DNA of 64,000 bases, taken from Streptomyces gelaticus (GTDB taxonomy: Bacteria > Actinomycetota > Actinomycetes > Streptomycetales > Streptomycetaceae). Under the pieces are notes generated by a model that was not told the origin of the DNA, did no database searches, and was given only the letters and a program-made list of their open reading frames with translations. The position numbers and the translations under genes are program-made. Shown one piece after another: positions 41,142-50,183 of the stretch (position 1 is its first letter; each line of letters opens with the position of its first letter). Location: NCBI RefSeq assembly GCF_014649535.1, contig NZ_BMTF01000016.1, forward strand, positions 107,138 to 171,137, read 5' to 3'.

Positions 41142-42452
41142 ATGGCTGCGCAGACCGTTGCAGTAAGCACCGATCCTTCCGCCGACGCCGAAGCCGTCGA
41201 CCTCGGTCCCGCATCGGGCCTTTCCTGCCGCGAGTGCGGCGAACGTTTCGAACTCGGTCCCATTTTCGCCTGCGCGTCCTGTTTCGGGCCGCTCGAAGTC
41301 GCGTACGACCTGCCGAGCGGTTCCCCCGAGGAGCTGAAGAAGCGCATCGAGGCCGGACCGGCCAGCATCTGGCGCTACGCCCCGCTGCTGCCGGTCCCCG
41401 CCGACGTCGCCGAGAAGCCGAACCTGAACCCCGGCTGGACCAAGCTCGTCCAGGCCGACAACCTCGCCCGTGAGCTCGGCGTCGAGCAGGGCAAGCTGTT
41501 CGTCAAGGACGACTCCGGCAACCCCACGCACTCCTTCAAGGACCGCGTCGTCGCCCAGGCCACCGAGGCCGCCCGCGCCTTCGGCTTCACCACCCTCTCC
41601 TGCTCCTCCACCGGCAACCTCGCCGGTGCCGTCGGCGCCGCCGCCGCCCGCGCCGGCTTCCGCTCCTGCGTGTTCATCCCGCACGACCTGGAGCAGGGCA
41701 AGGTCGTCATGGCCGCGGTGTACGGCGGTGAGCTGGTCGGCATCGAGGGCAACTACGACGACGTCAACCGCTTCTGTTCCGAGCTCATCGGCGACCCGCT
41801 CGGTGAGGGCTGGGGCTTCGTCAACGTCAACCTGCGTCCGTACTACGGCGAGGGCTCCAAGACCCTGGCGTACGAGATCTGCGAACAGCTCGGCTGGCGG
41901 CTCCCGGACCAGCTGGTCGTCCCGATCGCCTCCGGCTCGCAGTTCACCAAGATCGACAAGGGCCTCCAGGAGCTGATCAAGCTGGGCCTGGTCGAGGACA
42001 AGCCGTACAAGCTCTTCGGCGCCCAGGCCGAGGGCTGCTCGCCGGTCTCGGTCGCGTACAAGGGCGGCCACGACGTCGTCCGGCCGCAGAAGCCGAACAC
42101 GATCGCCAAGTCCCTCGCCATCGGCAACCCCGCCGACGGCCCGTACGTCCTGGACATCGCCCGCCGCACCGGCGGCGCCGTGGAGGACGTGAACGACGAG
42201 CAGGTCGTCGACGCGATCAAGCTGCTGGCGCGCACCGAGGGCATCTTCGCGGAGACGGCGGGCGGTGTGACGGTCGGCGTGACGAAGAAGCTCATCGAGG
42301 CCGGTCTGATCGACCCCTCGCTGACCACCGTCGTACTCAACACGGGCGACGGCCTCAAGACCCTCGACGCGGTGGCCGACACCTCTCAGGCGACCGCGAC
42401 GATCCGTCCCAGCCTGGACGCGTTCCGCGCCGCCGGCCTCGCCACCAGCTGA
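41142..42452 (+). CDS. thrC: threonine synthase
   Basis: 436 aa PLP enzyme that converts O-phosphohomoserine to threonine. The N-terminal zinc-ribbon-like LSCRECGERFELGPIFAC has paired cysteines (CxxC, CxxC with SCFG). PLP lysine is in NPTHSFKDRV, the phosphate loop in CSSTGNLAGAV, and the C-terminal IFAETAGGVTVG and VLNTGDGLKT match ThrC rather than cysteine or threonine deaminase enzymes. ATG 41142 preferred; GTG 41094 and ATG 41118 in frame lie within the aptamer. It is followed closely by the ThiS/MoaD-like gene (GGAAGGGC ribosome site, 30-base gap), so the two are co-transcribed under the SAM riboswitch. Confidence 0.93.
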   Translation: MAAQTVAVSTDPSADAEAVDLGPASGLSCRECGERFELGPIFACASCFGPLEVAYDLPSGSPEELKKRIEAGPASIWRYAPLLPVPADVAEKPNLNPGWTKLVQADNLARELGVEQGKLFVKDDSGNPTHSFKDRVVAQATEAARAFGFTTLSCSSTGNLAGAVGAAAARAGFRSCVFIPHDLEQGKVVMAAVYGGELVGIEGNYDDVNRFCSELIGDPLGEGWGFVNVNLRPYYGEGSKTLAYEICEQLGWRLPDQLVVPIASGSQFTKIDKGLQELIKLGLVEDKPYKLFGAQAEGCSPVSVAYKGGHDVVRPQKPNTIAKSLAIGNPADGPYVLDIARRTGGAVEDVNDEQVVDAIKLLARTEGIFAETAGGVTVGVTKKLIEAGLIDPSLTTVVLNTGDGLKTLDAVADTSQATATIRPSLDAFRAAGLATS

Positions 42453-42482
42453 CCACCCGAGACTTCAGGAAGGGCACCCATC

Positions 42483-42761
42483 ATGAGCGTCAAGGTCCGC
42501 ATCCCCACCATCCTCCGCACCTACACGGGCGGCCAGGCCGAGGTCCCGGCCGAGGGCTCGACCCTCTCCCAGGTCATCGAGTCCCTGGAGCAGAACCACC
42601 CGGGCATCGCCGCCCGCGTCCTGGACGACCAGGGCAAGCTGCGCCGCTTCGTGAACGTGTACGTCAACGACGACGACGTGCGCTTCGAGGGCGGTCTGGA
42701 GACGGCCACGCCGGACGGCGCAGGCATCTCGATCATCCCGGCCGTGGCCGGAGGCTGCTGA
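42483..42761 (+). CDS. ThiS/MoaD-like sulfur-carrier protein with Gly-Gly-Cys tail
   Basis: 92 aa ubiquitin-like fold: KVRIPTILRTYTGGQ, EGSTLSQVIESLEQNHPGI, LRRFVNVYVNDDDVRFEGG, and the C-terminal IIPAVAGGC. Sulfur carriers end in free Gly-Gly, which is adenylated and thiocarboxylated. Here one cysteine follows, so an activating trim or a different chemistry is implied. The sequence body is closest to CysO-type carriers of actinobacterial cysteine synthesis (CysO-CysM-Mec). It shares a transcript with thrC. No MoeZ-like or Mec-like gene is nearby. Confidence 0.9.
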   Translation: MSVKVRIPTILRTYTGGQAEVPAEGSTLSQVIESLEQNHPGIAARVLDDQGKLRRFVNVYVNDDDVRFEGGLETATPDGAGISIIPAVAGGC

Positions 42762-42788
42762 CGCCCCGTCCGACCGCAACGCGTTATC

Positions 42789-42827
42789 GAATTGCCCCTT
42801 CCGCTTCAATCGCGGAGGGGGCAATTC
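42789..42827 (+). terminator. terminator of the thrC-moaD unit
   Basis: GAATTGCCCCTTCCGC and GCGGAGGGGGCAATTC pair over 16 bp with one G-T, loop TTCAATC, ending in TTC. Confidence 0.85.
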
Positions 42828-43183
42828 TGCATGGTTGAGCGCGGTAGAGTGTGGGAAGTCCCCCCAGCTGCCCGGTGCCGTCCGCATACGAGAATGCGCC
42901 CGGCCACGACAAGATGCAGCCAATGTGCGCGATCTGCTTGAGGCATAAGTCGCCTTTGCCCGGCCCGACTTGCCCAGGAATCATATGAATTCCGCATATC
43001 CGGGCGATCGGTGCTGCCGAGAATTCTCGTCCGATTGACCTGTTGCAGAGGGCAGTTGGGCAGATACATTCAGCCGCGGTCGACGCGTTCCGGCGCACAC
43101 ACCCTCTCCTGTCGGAGGGTGAGTTCTGACCCGGGTCCGCGAAGTGCGGTCCTGCGCAAGGGCCAGTAATAGGGGAGTTAGGC
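42828..43183 (+). promoter_or_regulatory. long structured leader/promoter region of the cold-shock gene
   Basis: No gene supported. TTGCAG (43043-43048), 16 bases, TACATT (43065-43070) reads as a sigma-70-type promoter and would give a 5' leader of about 107 bases. The leader contains the hairpin CACCCTC/GAGGGTG (43100-43121). Upstream is a 12-bp palindrome CGAGAATTCTCG (43018-43029) and the dyad GGAAT/ATTCC near 42977-42992. Long structured leaders are typical for cold-shock mRNAs. Confidence 0.45.
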
Positions 43184-43390
43184 ATGGCTCAGGGCACCGT
43201 CAAGTGGTTCAACGCGGAGAAGGGGTACGGCTTCATCGCGGTCGACGGTGGTGCGGATGTTTTCGTCCACTACAGCGCGATCCAGATGGACGGGTACCGC
43301 ACCCTCGAAGAGGGTCAGCGAGTTGAATTCGAGATCTCGCAGGGCCAGAAGGGGCCGCAGGCAGACATGGTCAAGCTCGCCGTCGGCTGA
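43184..43390 (+). CDS. cold-shock protein (CspA family)
   Basis: 68 aa OB-fold RNA/ssDNA-binding protein. RNP1 is KGYGFIAV and RNP2 is DVFVHYSAI, both intact. The start GTVKWFNAEKGYGFI is the family signature, and length is standard. It acts as an RNA chaperone; streptomycetes have several (Scof-type) copies. AGGGGAGTT lies just before the ATG, and a strong hairpin follows. Isolated gene with its own leader, just upstream of groEL2. Confidence 0.97.
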   Translation: MAQGTVKWFNAEKGYGFIAVDGGADVFVHYSAIQMDGYRTLEEGQRVEFEISQGQKGPQADMVKLAVG

Positions 43391-43439
43391 GTTCGAGCGG
43401 TCGGCCAACGACACCACTCACGCACTGCACTCACACGCT

Positions 43440-43470
43440 GAGGGCCCGTACCCCGGGGGTACGGGCCCTC
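43440..43470 (+). terminator. terminator after the cold-shock gene
   Basis: GAGGGCCCGTACCCC and GGGGTACGGGCCCTC are nearly contiguous perfect arms of 15 bp; the central pairs must open to form the loop. The rest of 43391-43720 is the groEL2 control region. Confidence 0.75.
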
Positions 43471-43532
43471 GGTGCGTGCCGTGCGTGCCCCCCGTGCGCC
43501 CCCGGCGCGGTGTCCACATCGCGAGGGGGACG

Positions 43533-43559
43533 CTTGCACTCTCGGGGGTCGAGTGCTAA
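43533..43559. promoter_or_regulatory. CIRCE operator 1 with overlapping groEL2 promoter
   Basis: CTTGCACTC, nine bases, GAGTGCTAA matches CIRCE (TTAGCACTC-N9-GAGTGCTAA) except near the left end. TTGCAC (43534-43539) and TAATCA (43557-43562), 17 bases apart, would be the promoter, so HrcA bound here blocks it. Confidence 0.9.
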
Positions 43560-43568
43560 TCATTGGCG

Positions 43569-43595
43569 TTAGCACTCTCCAGGTGAGAGTGACAG
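43569..43595. promoter_or_regulatory. CIRCE operator 2
   Basis: TTAGCACTC, nine bases, GAGTGACAG. The left arm is perfect, the right arm partly so. It begins nine bases after CIRCE 1 ends. Confidence 0.8.
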
Positions 43596-43720
43596 AACTT
43601 GGACCGGGCCGGTGAGGCCCGCAGGTCGGTGGGGCAAGGAACCACCGGTCACGCAGGCCGTCCGTCGCGGGCGCCACTCGGTCCGGAGAAATCCACCCCT
43701 GTCCGGGAGGACCACTTCAC

Positions 43721-45343
<1,623 letters not shown>

Positions 45344-45386
45344 TCCTGACGGATCGGTAGTTCCTGCACAGCCTCACAGCTCTGCC

Positions 45387-45426
45387 GCATCGGCCCCCTG
45401 GACCAGCTGGTCCAGGGGGCCGATGC
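45387..45426 (+). terminator. terminator of groEL2
   Basis: GCATCGGCCCCCTGGACC and GGTCCAGGGGGCCGATGC form a perfect 18-bp stem with an AGCT loop. It also faces the convergent gene ending at 45567. Confidence 0.85.
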
Positions 45427-45566
45427 CGTTCCACGGCGAGGAGCGCCACGGGAAGGCCTCAGCGTGTGAAGGGCCGTCTCCGGGAAGCGGATCGTGACGA
45501 CGCCGTACCCCCGGCTCGTCGGGGCGGTCCGGCTCCCCGGCGGGACGGGGAGCCGGCCGACGTGTC

Positions 45567-46808
45567 CTACGGCAGGCGGTCGAGCAGCCAGGTGCAGAGT
45601 TCCTCCGTCACGAGACCGTGTCCCTCGTTCCGGGAGGCGAGCCGGAAATCGTCCAGCGCGCTCGCATCGGCCGGGAGCGAGGAGATGTCCGTGTACAACT
45701 CCTCGTCCGTGTCCAGGTCGGCGACATCGACCGCGCTGACGGACGGGACGAAGCAGTGCGACCGGATCCGCACGTCGGCCTTGAAACCGAGGAACGGGTT
45801 CAGGGCGTTGAAGGTGTCGGCGAGGATGCCGAAGCCTTCCAGCGAGCCCCCGGGTGCGCCGTCGATCGACGGGAGCCCGTTCGTACGGACCTCGTTGGTC
45901 TTCAGCGTCACCACCCGCAGATGCGCGGCGAGTTCGTCGCGGCCGGGCGCCTGGGCGTAGAGCTTGGTCCCCACGATCGACAGGCCCCTGCCCTCCAGGG
46001 CCAGTTCGCCCGCCCGCACACCGGTCCCGATGCCGTTGTCCACCCCGTTGGCGACTCCGATCAGCCGGGGCCGGCGCGGCCATTCGCCGACGGCCGCCAT
46101 CTCGGCCAGGAACGCGGCGCGCTCGTCGCTCTGGTCCGGTGTGTCGTCCCACTTCGCGATGTGCCGCCACAGCAGCTGGCGGGCGGCCGGGCTGTTGATC
46201 TGGTCGGAGAACCGGCTGTCGAGATCCTTGATGTAGTGCGCGAACGCCTGGAGGCCGACGGGGATCCAGGCGCCCCGGTGCGGGCTGTCGTACGAGAAGT
46301 ACAGCGCCGTCCGGTGGTCGATACCCTCGGTCTCCATCCTGGCCAGCGCGTGCCGGGTCACGAGCCCGCCCATGCTGATCCCGCCGACGGTCAGCGGTGC
46401 GTCACCCCGTTGCTCCGCGATGGCCCGCACGATCGCGGCCTGCGCGGTGCGGGAGTTGTCCAGAATCGATGCACTGCGCTCGTGGAAGCCGAGAAGAACG
46501 ACGTCGTAGCCGCGGCGACGCAACTGACTGATGAGCGCGTAGTCGCCGAACTCCATGATCTCCCAGGAGAACTCCAGCTCGCTCGGCCCCGTGTTGAAAC
46601 CGTCGGCGAACACGACCGGCCGTACGAGACCGGTGTTCCCCTCGCCGTAGTAGACCCAGGCGGTGCCGCCCGGCAGATCCCACACCGTGCTGGGCGGCAG
46701 CGGGAGCGACCCGGGCCGCTCGGCGTCCAGACGGGGGCCGGGCGCCAGGGCGATGGCGGGCTTGTCACGGAGCCCGGAAACGATCTGCTCGTGGGACGGT
46801 TCGGACAT
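45567..46808 (-). CDS. alpha/beta-hydrolase (lipase-like) protein
   Basis: 413 aa. Nucleophile elbow GISMGGLVTRHAL with S145, preceded by RPVVFADGFNTGPSE and by RRRGYDVVLLGFHERSA (the strand-helix order of esterases). After it come YFSYDSPHRGAWIPVGLQAF and a late His in EGHGLVTEEL. There is no signal peptide, so probably cytosolic. The domain recalls PGAP1/lipase-type esterases, but the catalytic Asp cannot be placed surely. ATG 46808 has AAAGGGGAACG upstream. Convergent with groEL2, and followed upstream on the same strand by the HTH gene at 46935. Confidence 0.75.
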   Translation of the reverse strand: MSEPSHEQIVSGLRDKPAIALAPGPRLDAERPGSLPLPPSTVWDLPGGTAWVYYGEGNTGLVRPVVFADGFNTGPSELEFSWEIMEFGDYALISQLRRRGYDVVLLGFHERSASILDNSRTAQAAIVRAIAEQRGDAPLTVGGISMGGLVTRHALARMETEGIDHRTALYFSYDSPHRGAWIPVGLQAFAHYIKDLDSRFSDQINSPAARQLLWRHIAKWDDTPDQSDERAAFLAEMAAVGEWPRRPRLIGVANGVDNGIGTGVRAGELALEGRGLSIVGTKLYAQAPGRDELAAHLRVVTLKTNEVRTNGLPSIDGAPGGSLEGFGILADTFNALNPFLGFKADVRIRSHCFVPSVSAVDVADLDTDEELYTDISSLPADASALDDFRLASRNEGHGLVTEELCTWLLDRLP

Positions 46809-46934
46809 GGTTCGTTCCCCTTTGGGCGGGTTGATTGCGATGCGCGCCAAGAGGAGCACGCAACGCAGCGCCCAGAGGTGGGAAGCGGATCAAACCACCC
46901 CCAGGTGGGAGCCGGTTTCGGACACCGGACGGTC

Positions 46935-47747
46935 CTACCTCACGGAGCGTCGCGCAAGACCGGCTCGTACGTCGTTCATCCGGCTGCGTACGCCGTCCGC
47001 CGGAACGGCTCCGCCGGGCCCGGCGGGCGCGCTGACCGGTTCGCCCCGGCACGGCCTGCACCGGCCGCCGATCAGGGCCTCCGCGCTGCCGGGCGAGCGG
47101 CATTCGCTGCATTCGAGGCTGCGCAGCACCGTTCGCTGTGGCGCCGGAGTGACTCGTTCGGGTGGCATTTTGTCGGTGAGGCGCCTGCGGACGAGGGCGG
47201 CCGGGTGGTGGACGGGGGTGGGGAGCCCGTCGGTGAGGGCGTGCAGCAGCTCCGCCTCGGTGGCCCCGCGCTCGAACCACTCGCCGACCTGCGGTTCCAG
47301 CGCCGCGCAGTCCGCCGCCGACAGCGTGAGCGTGGGTGCGGTACGGCCCAGCGCGGCGAGCAGTGCGAACGCCCGGGAACGGGTGGGGCGTTGCGGCTGC
47401 TCGAACGGTACGTCGCCCCGGGTGAACGACGCCCACCACTCGTCGTCCCGCGCGGTCCGGGAGAAGAACGTCCGGGTCACCCAGAGCAGGACCTCGCCGT
47501 TGGCGACGCACTCGCTGCCGCGCCGCAGATGCCCGGCGTCCTGGAGCCGGTTGAGGGCGGTGCGCAGCGCGCACTGCCCGTACGGGAGGTGCTTGGCCAG
47601 CGTCTTCACGGAGATGTCGGCGCCTTCGGGAAGACGGTCGATGTACGCGGCGATGGGCGCCTCGCGGGGTGGAAGGTGCGCGAAATCCCGGTCGGAGCGG
47701 CGGAGTTGCGAGGGTGCGGACCGCTTGCCGTAACCCGGATTGGCCAT
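46935..47747 (-). CDS. winged-helix protein with C-terminal zinc-finger-like segment
   Basis: 270 aa. Winged helix at about 30-95 (IAAYIDRLPEGADISVKTLA, YGQCALRTALNRLQDAGHLRR), which fits a MarR/replication-initiator-like HTH. The middle is helical. The C-terminal CSECRSPGSAEALIGGRCRPC has two CxxC pairs able to bind zinc. This two-part plan recurs in many streptomycete paralogues annotated as helix-turn-helix proteins. Its targets are unknown. The lipase-like gene lies downstream on the same strand, 126 bases away. Confidence 0.8.
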   Translation of the reverse strand: MANPGYGKRSAPSQLRRSDRDFAHLPPREAPIAAYIDRLPEGADISVKTLAKHLPYGQCALRTALNRLQDAGHLRRGSECVANGEVLLWVTRTFFSRTARDDEWWASFTRGDVPFEQPQRPTRSRAFALLAALGRTAPTLTLSAADCAALEPQVGEWFERGATEAELLHALTDGLPTPVHHPAALVRRRLTDKMPPERVTPAPQRTVLRSLECSECRSPGSAEALIGGRCRPCRGEPVSAPAGPGGAVPADGVRSRMNDVRAGLARRSVR

Positions 47748-48252
47748 CGGGTGCGGGGTCGGCGGTGCTGGCGGGGATACGTGCGGCGCGCACGGGGCGG
47801 CATAAACTGGCTGTCAGCCATCAGATCGATACTCCTGAACGATCGAAGTGGTCAGGCCCCTGTTTTCGGTGTTCCTGCACCGGCAGGGGCCGTTCTGCGT
47901 CGCAGAGCGTCGCTTCGCACTCGGCACGCTAGAGCGTGACCACCGTCCGTGGCGAGTCGATCACTAGGTGTCAACTCGCCGTTCGGGGTGGGTGGGTGGG
48001 AAGTGGCCCACCTCCCCTTCCTCGGAAAGAGCTCGGGCTTCGCGGCTTGAGCCCCGGGCGGAGCATCCCTGGCGAGAGGGGGCGTGCGCGCCGATCTGAA
48101 TGCGCCGAGCGCGCTCCGAATGCGCCTCTGCTGACAGGGTGGAGCGGCGGGGGCGCGACGCGGGAAAGGGGGGAGGGGCGACGGGCTCCGGTGATCTTGG
48201 GTGCCGGGCCGATCGGGCCCGAACTTTCCCCTCAACCCGTACGAGGAGTCCC
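47748..48252. other. 505-base gap between divergent genes, no gene seen
   Basis: No reading frame with credible start, ribosome site and codon use was found. The stretch holds GGCGAGT and ACTCGCC (near 47951-47980) as an inverted repeat. From about 48060 to 48230 it is rich in purine runs ahead of the secreted-protein start. It must contain promoters for both flanking genes. Confidence 0.5.
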
Positions 48253-48717
48253 GTGCGTATCCGATCAATCCTGTCGCTGGCCGCCTCCGCCGTCGCGATC
48301 CTGGCGCTCGCCACCCCTTCCCGGGCCGCAGAAGACGGCGCCTACCTCATCCGTGACCTGCGCAGCGGCCAGTGCCTCGCGGGCGGCAAAGGCCTGCTCG
48401 GGGGTCACGTCGAGCCGTGCAACCCCGGCACGGTGTGGAACATCCGTAATGAGGGCGACGGTCTGGCCCGTATCGTCGAGGCGCGCGACGAGGACCGCTG
48501 CCTGGCTCTCTCGCCGCTCAAGATCTTCCCGCCGAGGGTGTGGGTGGAACGGTGCGGCCACCTTCCCGACCGGTGGTCGATCCAGGGCCCGGACGACGGT
48601 GCGCCGGTCGCCATCGCCCTCGGCCGGGGCGAGTACGGCTACCTGACCACGCAGGGCGACCGCGCGATCCTCCTCCCCGAGGGCGGGCCCCAGTGGTCCC
48701 TGGAGCGGCTCGACTAG
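48253..48717 (+). CDS. secreted beta-trefoil (ricin-like) protein
   Basis: 154 aa from GTG 48253 (GAGGAG five bases upstream). Signal peptide 1-25 (RSILSLAASAVAILALATPS, cleavage near SRA). The mature part shows three repeated units with the trefoil QxW-like pattern: YLIRDLRSGQCLAGG to VWNIRNEG, DRCLALSP to DRWSIQG, and YLTTQGDRAILL to QWSLERLD. It has four cysteines. A carbohydrate- or protease-binding role outside the cell is plausible. It has no catalytic domain. Confidence 0.75.
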   Translation: MRIRSILSLAASAVAILALATPSRAAEDGAYLIRDLRSGQCLAGGKGLLGGHVEPCNPGTVWNIRNEGDGLARIVEARDEDRCLALSPLKIFPPRVWVERCGHLPDRWSIQGPDDGAPVAIALGRGEYGYLTTQGDRAILLPEGGPQWSLERLD

Positions 48718-49008
48718 AACGTGTCCGGGGGCCTGGCCGCGCCGATGGCGGCCGGGCAGATCTCCATGCGGGGGTAACTCCTGTCACCAGGCCGGGAGTT
48801 ACCACCGTGGTCGCACCTTGTGGCGGCTCGGTGCGCTTGGTAGCGGTTCGGTGCGCGAGGGGAGCGTAGGGGCGCGGACTGTGCGGCGGAACCACTCGAT
48901 GCGGTGAACATTACGGAGGGTGATGGCCGGAGTGGGCTCCGAGTGACTACTGTGTGTAATCGCATGCTGTCGCTGGGTGGTCCAGCAGGGTGCGAACGGG
49001 AGGCACGG
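48718..49008. other. gap with hairpin, upstream of the small secreted protein
   Basis: No gene supported. GGTAACTCC (48773-48781) pairs with GGAGTTACC (48795-48803), a perfect 9-bp hairpin that could end the ricin-like transcript. A GGGAGG ribosome site is at 48998-49003. Confidence 0.4.
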
Positions 49009-49434
49009 ATGAGGAAGTTGAAGTCAGTGGCGAACGCGGTGCTCGCGGCTGGGTTGATTCTCGGCGGGGCGGGGACCGCGGTGGCTGTCGCGTGGCATGG
49101 CCTTCCCTCGCTGGAGAGTGACGGCGTCAAGTTCCGCCAAGGGCAGTACTTCTTCAACCCTGCGGGGAGGAACCACGGCGGCTTCGAGTGGAGGGGTGAC
49201 CTCGACGACGTGGATCACAAGGACGGCCACAACGTCTACATGCAGGTACGTGTCGAGGGTTACGGCTGGAAGCGATTCGACGGAAAGCAGAAGACGAAGA
49301 TCCACCTGCACAAGACCGTCTATGACGGCGCGGCCAGGTACACGGCCGAGGCATTCGTTCGTGCATGCCGCGACCGTGGCTCGTTGCGCCCGGACAATTG
49401 CTCGCCGACGCAGCACTACAGGAACAGGAAGTAG
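49009..49434 (+). CDS. small secreted protein next to an ABC transporter, candidate exported effector
   Basis: 141 aa. Signal peptide about 1-28 (RKLKSVANAVLAAGLILGG, cleavage near AVA). The mature 113 residues are basic and aromatic (WHGLPSLESDGVKFRQGQYF, WRGDLDDVDHKDGHNVYMQV, GWKRFDGKQKTKIHLHKTVY) with two cysteines (RACRDRGSLRPDNC). It stands 56 bases before a dedicated ATPase/FtsX-type permease pair. That layout recalls lactococcin-972-type bacteriocin loci (secreted protein, ATPase, large permease), but sequence identity to that family is not evident. Function unknown. Confidence 0.7.
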   Translation: MRKLKSVANAVLAAGLILGGAGTAVAVAWHGLPSLESDGVKFRQGQYFFNPAGRNHGGFEWRGDLDDVDHKDGHNVYMQVRVEGYGWKRFDGKQKTKIHLHKTVYDGAARYTAEAFVRACRDRGSLRPDNCSPTQHYRNRK

Positions 49435-49490
49435 CCGTTGCCCGGGCCCGGGCAACGCCGCCCGGGCTCAACTTCTTCGAGGGGGTTCGG

Positions 49491-50183
49491 ATGAAACAGG
49501 CAAGTGGCTCAGCAGTTGTGTCGGCCCGGGAGGTGGATCTCTCCTACGGCAGCACGCTCGCTGTCAGCGGTGCGCGAATGAGCGTTGATCGAGGGGAGGT
49601 TGTGGCGATCACCGGGCAGAGCGGATCGGGAAAGTCGTCCTTGCTGTACTGCCTCGCGGGGGTATTGCCGGTCACTCGTGGAGATGTGCGTTTCGAGGGG
49701 CGTTCCCTGGGTGAGCTGGGGGACGAGGAGCTGAGCGCCTTGCGGCGTGACCGATTCGGATTCGTCTTCCAGTACGGCGAGTTGCTGCCCGAGCTCACCG
49801 TCGAGGAGAACACGGCCCTGCCGCTGCGGCTCGCCGGTCAGCGCAAGGGGCAGGCGCACATGGCGGCCGGTGACGTGCTCGGACGCCTGGGGCTGAGCGA
49901 GTTGAGGCAGAAGAGACCCTCGCAGATTTCTGGCGGCCAGAGCCAACGAGTGGCTGTTGCAAGAGCGTTGGTACACCGCCCCGCCGTTGTCTTTGCTGAT
50001 GAACCGACTGGCTCCTTGGACAGTGCGAACGCCACAGCAGTGCTGGAGGAGTTTCTGGTGCTCGCCCGGTCGCAGGGAACGGCAGTGGTGCTCGTCACCC
50101 ATGACCCGGTGGTGGCGGGTCGGGCCGACACTCGGTACGCGATGGCGGACGGAACGCTCACCGCAGTGCAGGTGGGCGTATGA
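49491..50183 (+). CDS. ABC transporter ATPase (LolD/MacB type)
   Basis: 230 aa. Walker A GQSGSGKS, Q-loop VFQYGELLPELTVEEN, signature ISGGQSQRVAVARAL, Walker B AVVFADEPTGSLD, switch VVLVTHDPVV. This is the class that partners FtsX-type permeases rather than importers. Its stop overlaps the permease ATG (ATGA). Third codon positions use more A and T than neighbouring genes, so it may have been acquired. Preceded by the small secreted protein on the same strand. ATG 49491 has GAGGGGG upstream. Confidence 0.9.
   Translation: MKQASGSAVVSAREVDLSYGSTLAVSGARMSVDRGEVVAITGQSGSGKSSLLYCLAGVLPVTRGDVRFEGRSLGELGDEELSALRRDRFGFVFQYGELLPELTVEENTALPLRLAGQRKGQAHMAAGDVLGRLGLSELRQKRPSQISGGQSQRVAVARALVHRPAVVFADEPTGSLDSANATAVLEEFLVLARSQGTAVVLVTHDPVVAGRADTRYAMADGTLTAVQVGV

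Noticed and set aside
42784..43185. A minus-strand 133-codon frame in the cold-shock leader region
   Set aside because: No ribosome site, atypical codon use and it overlaps a terminator and promoter elements.
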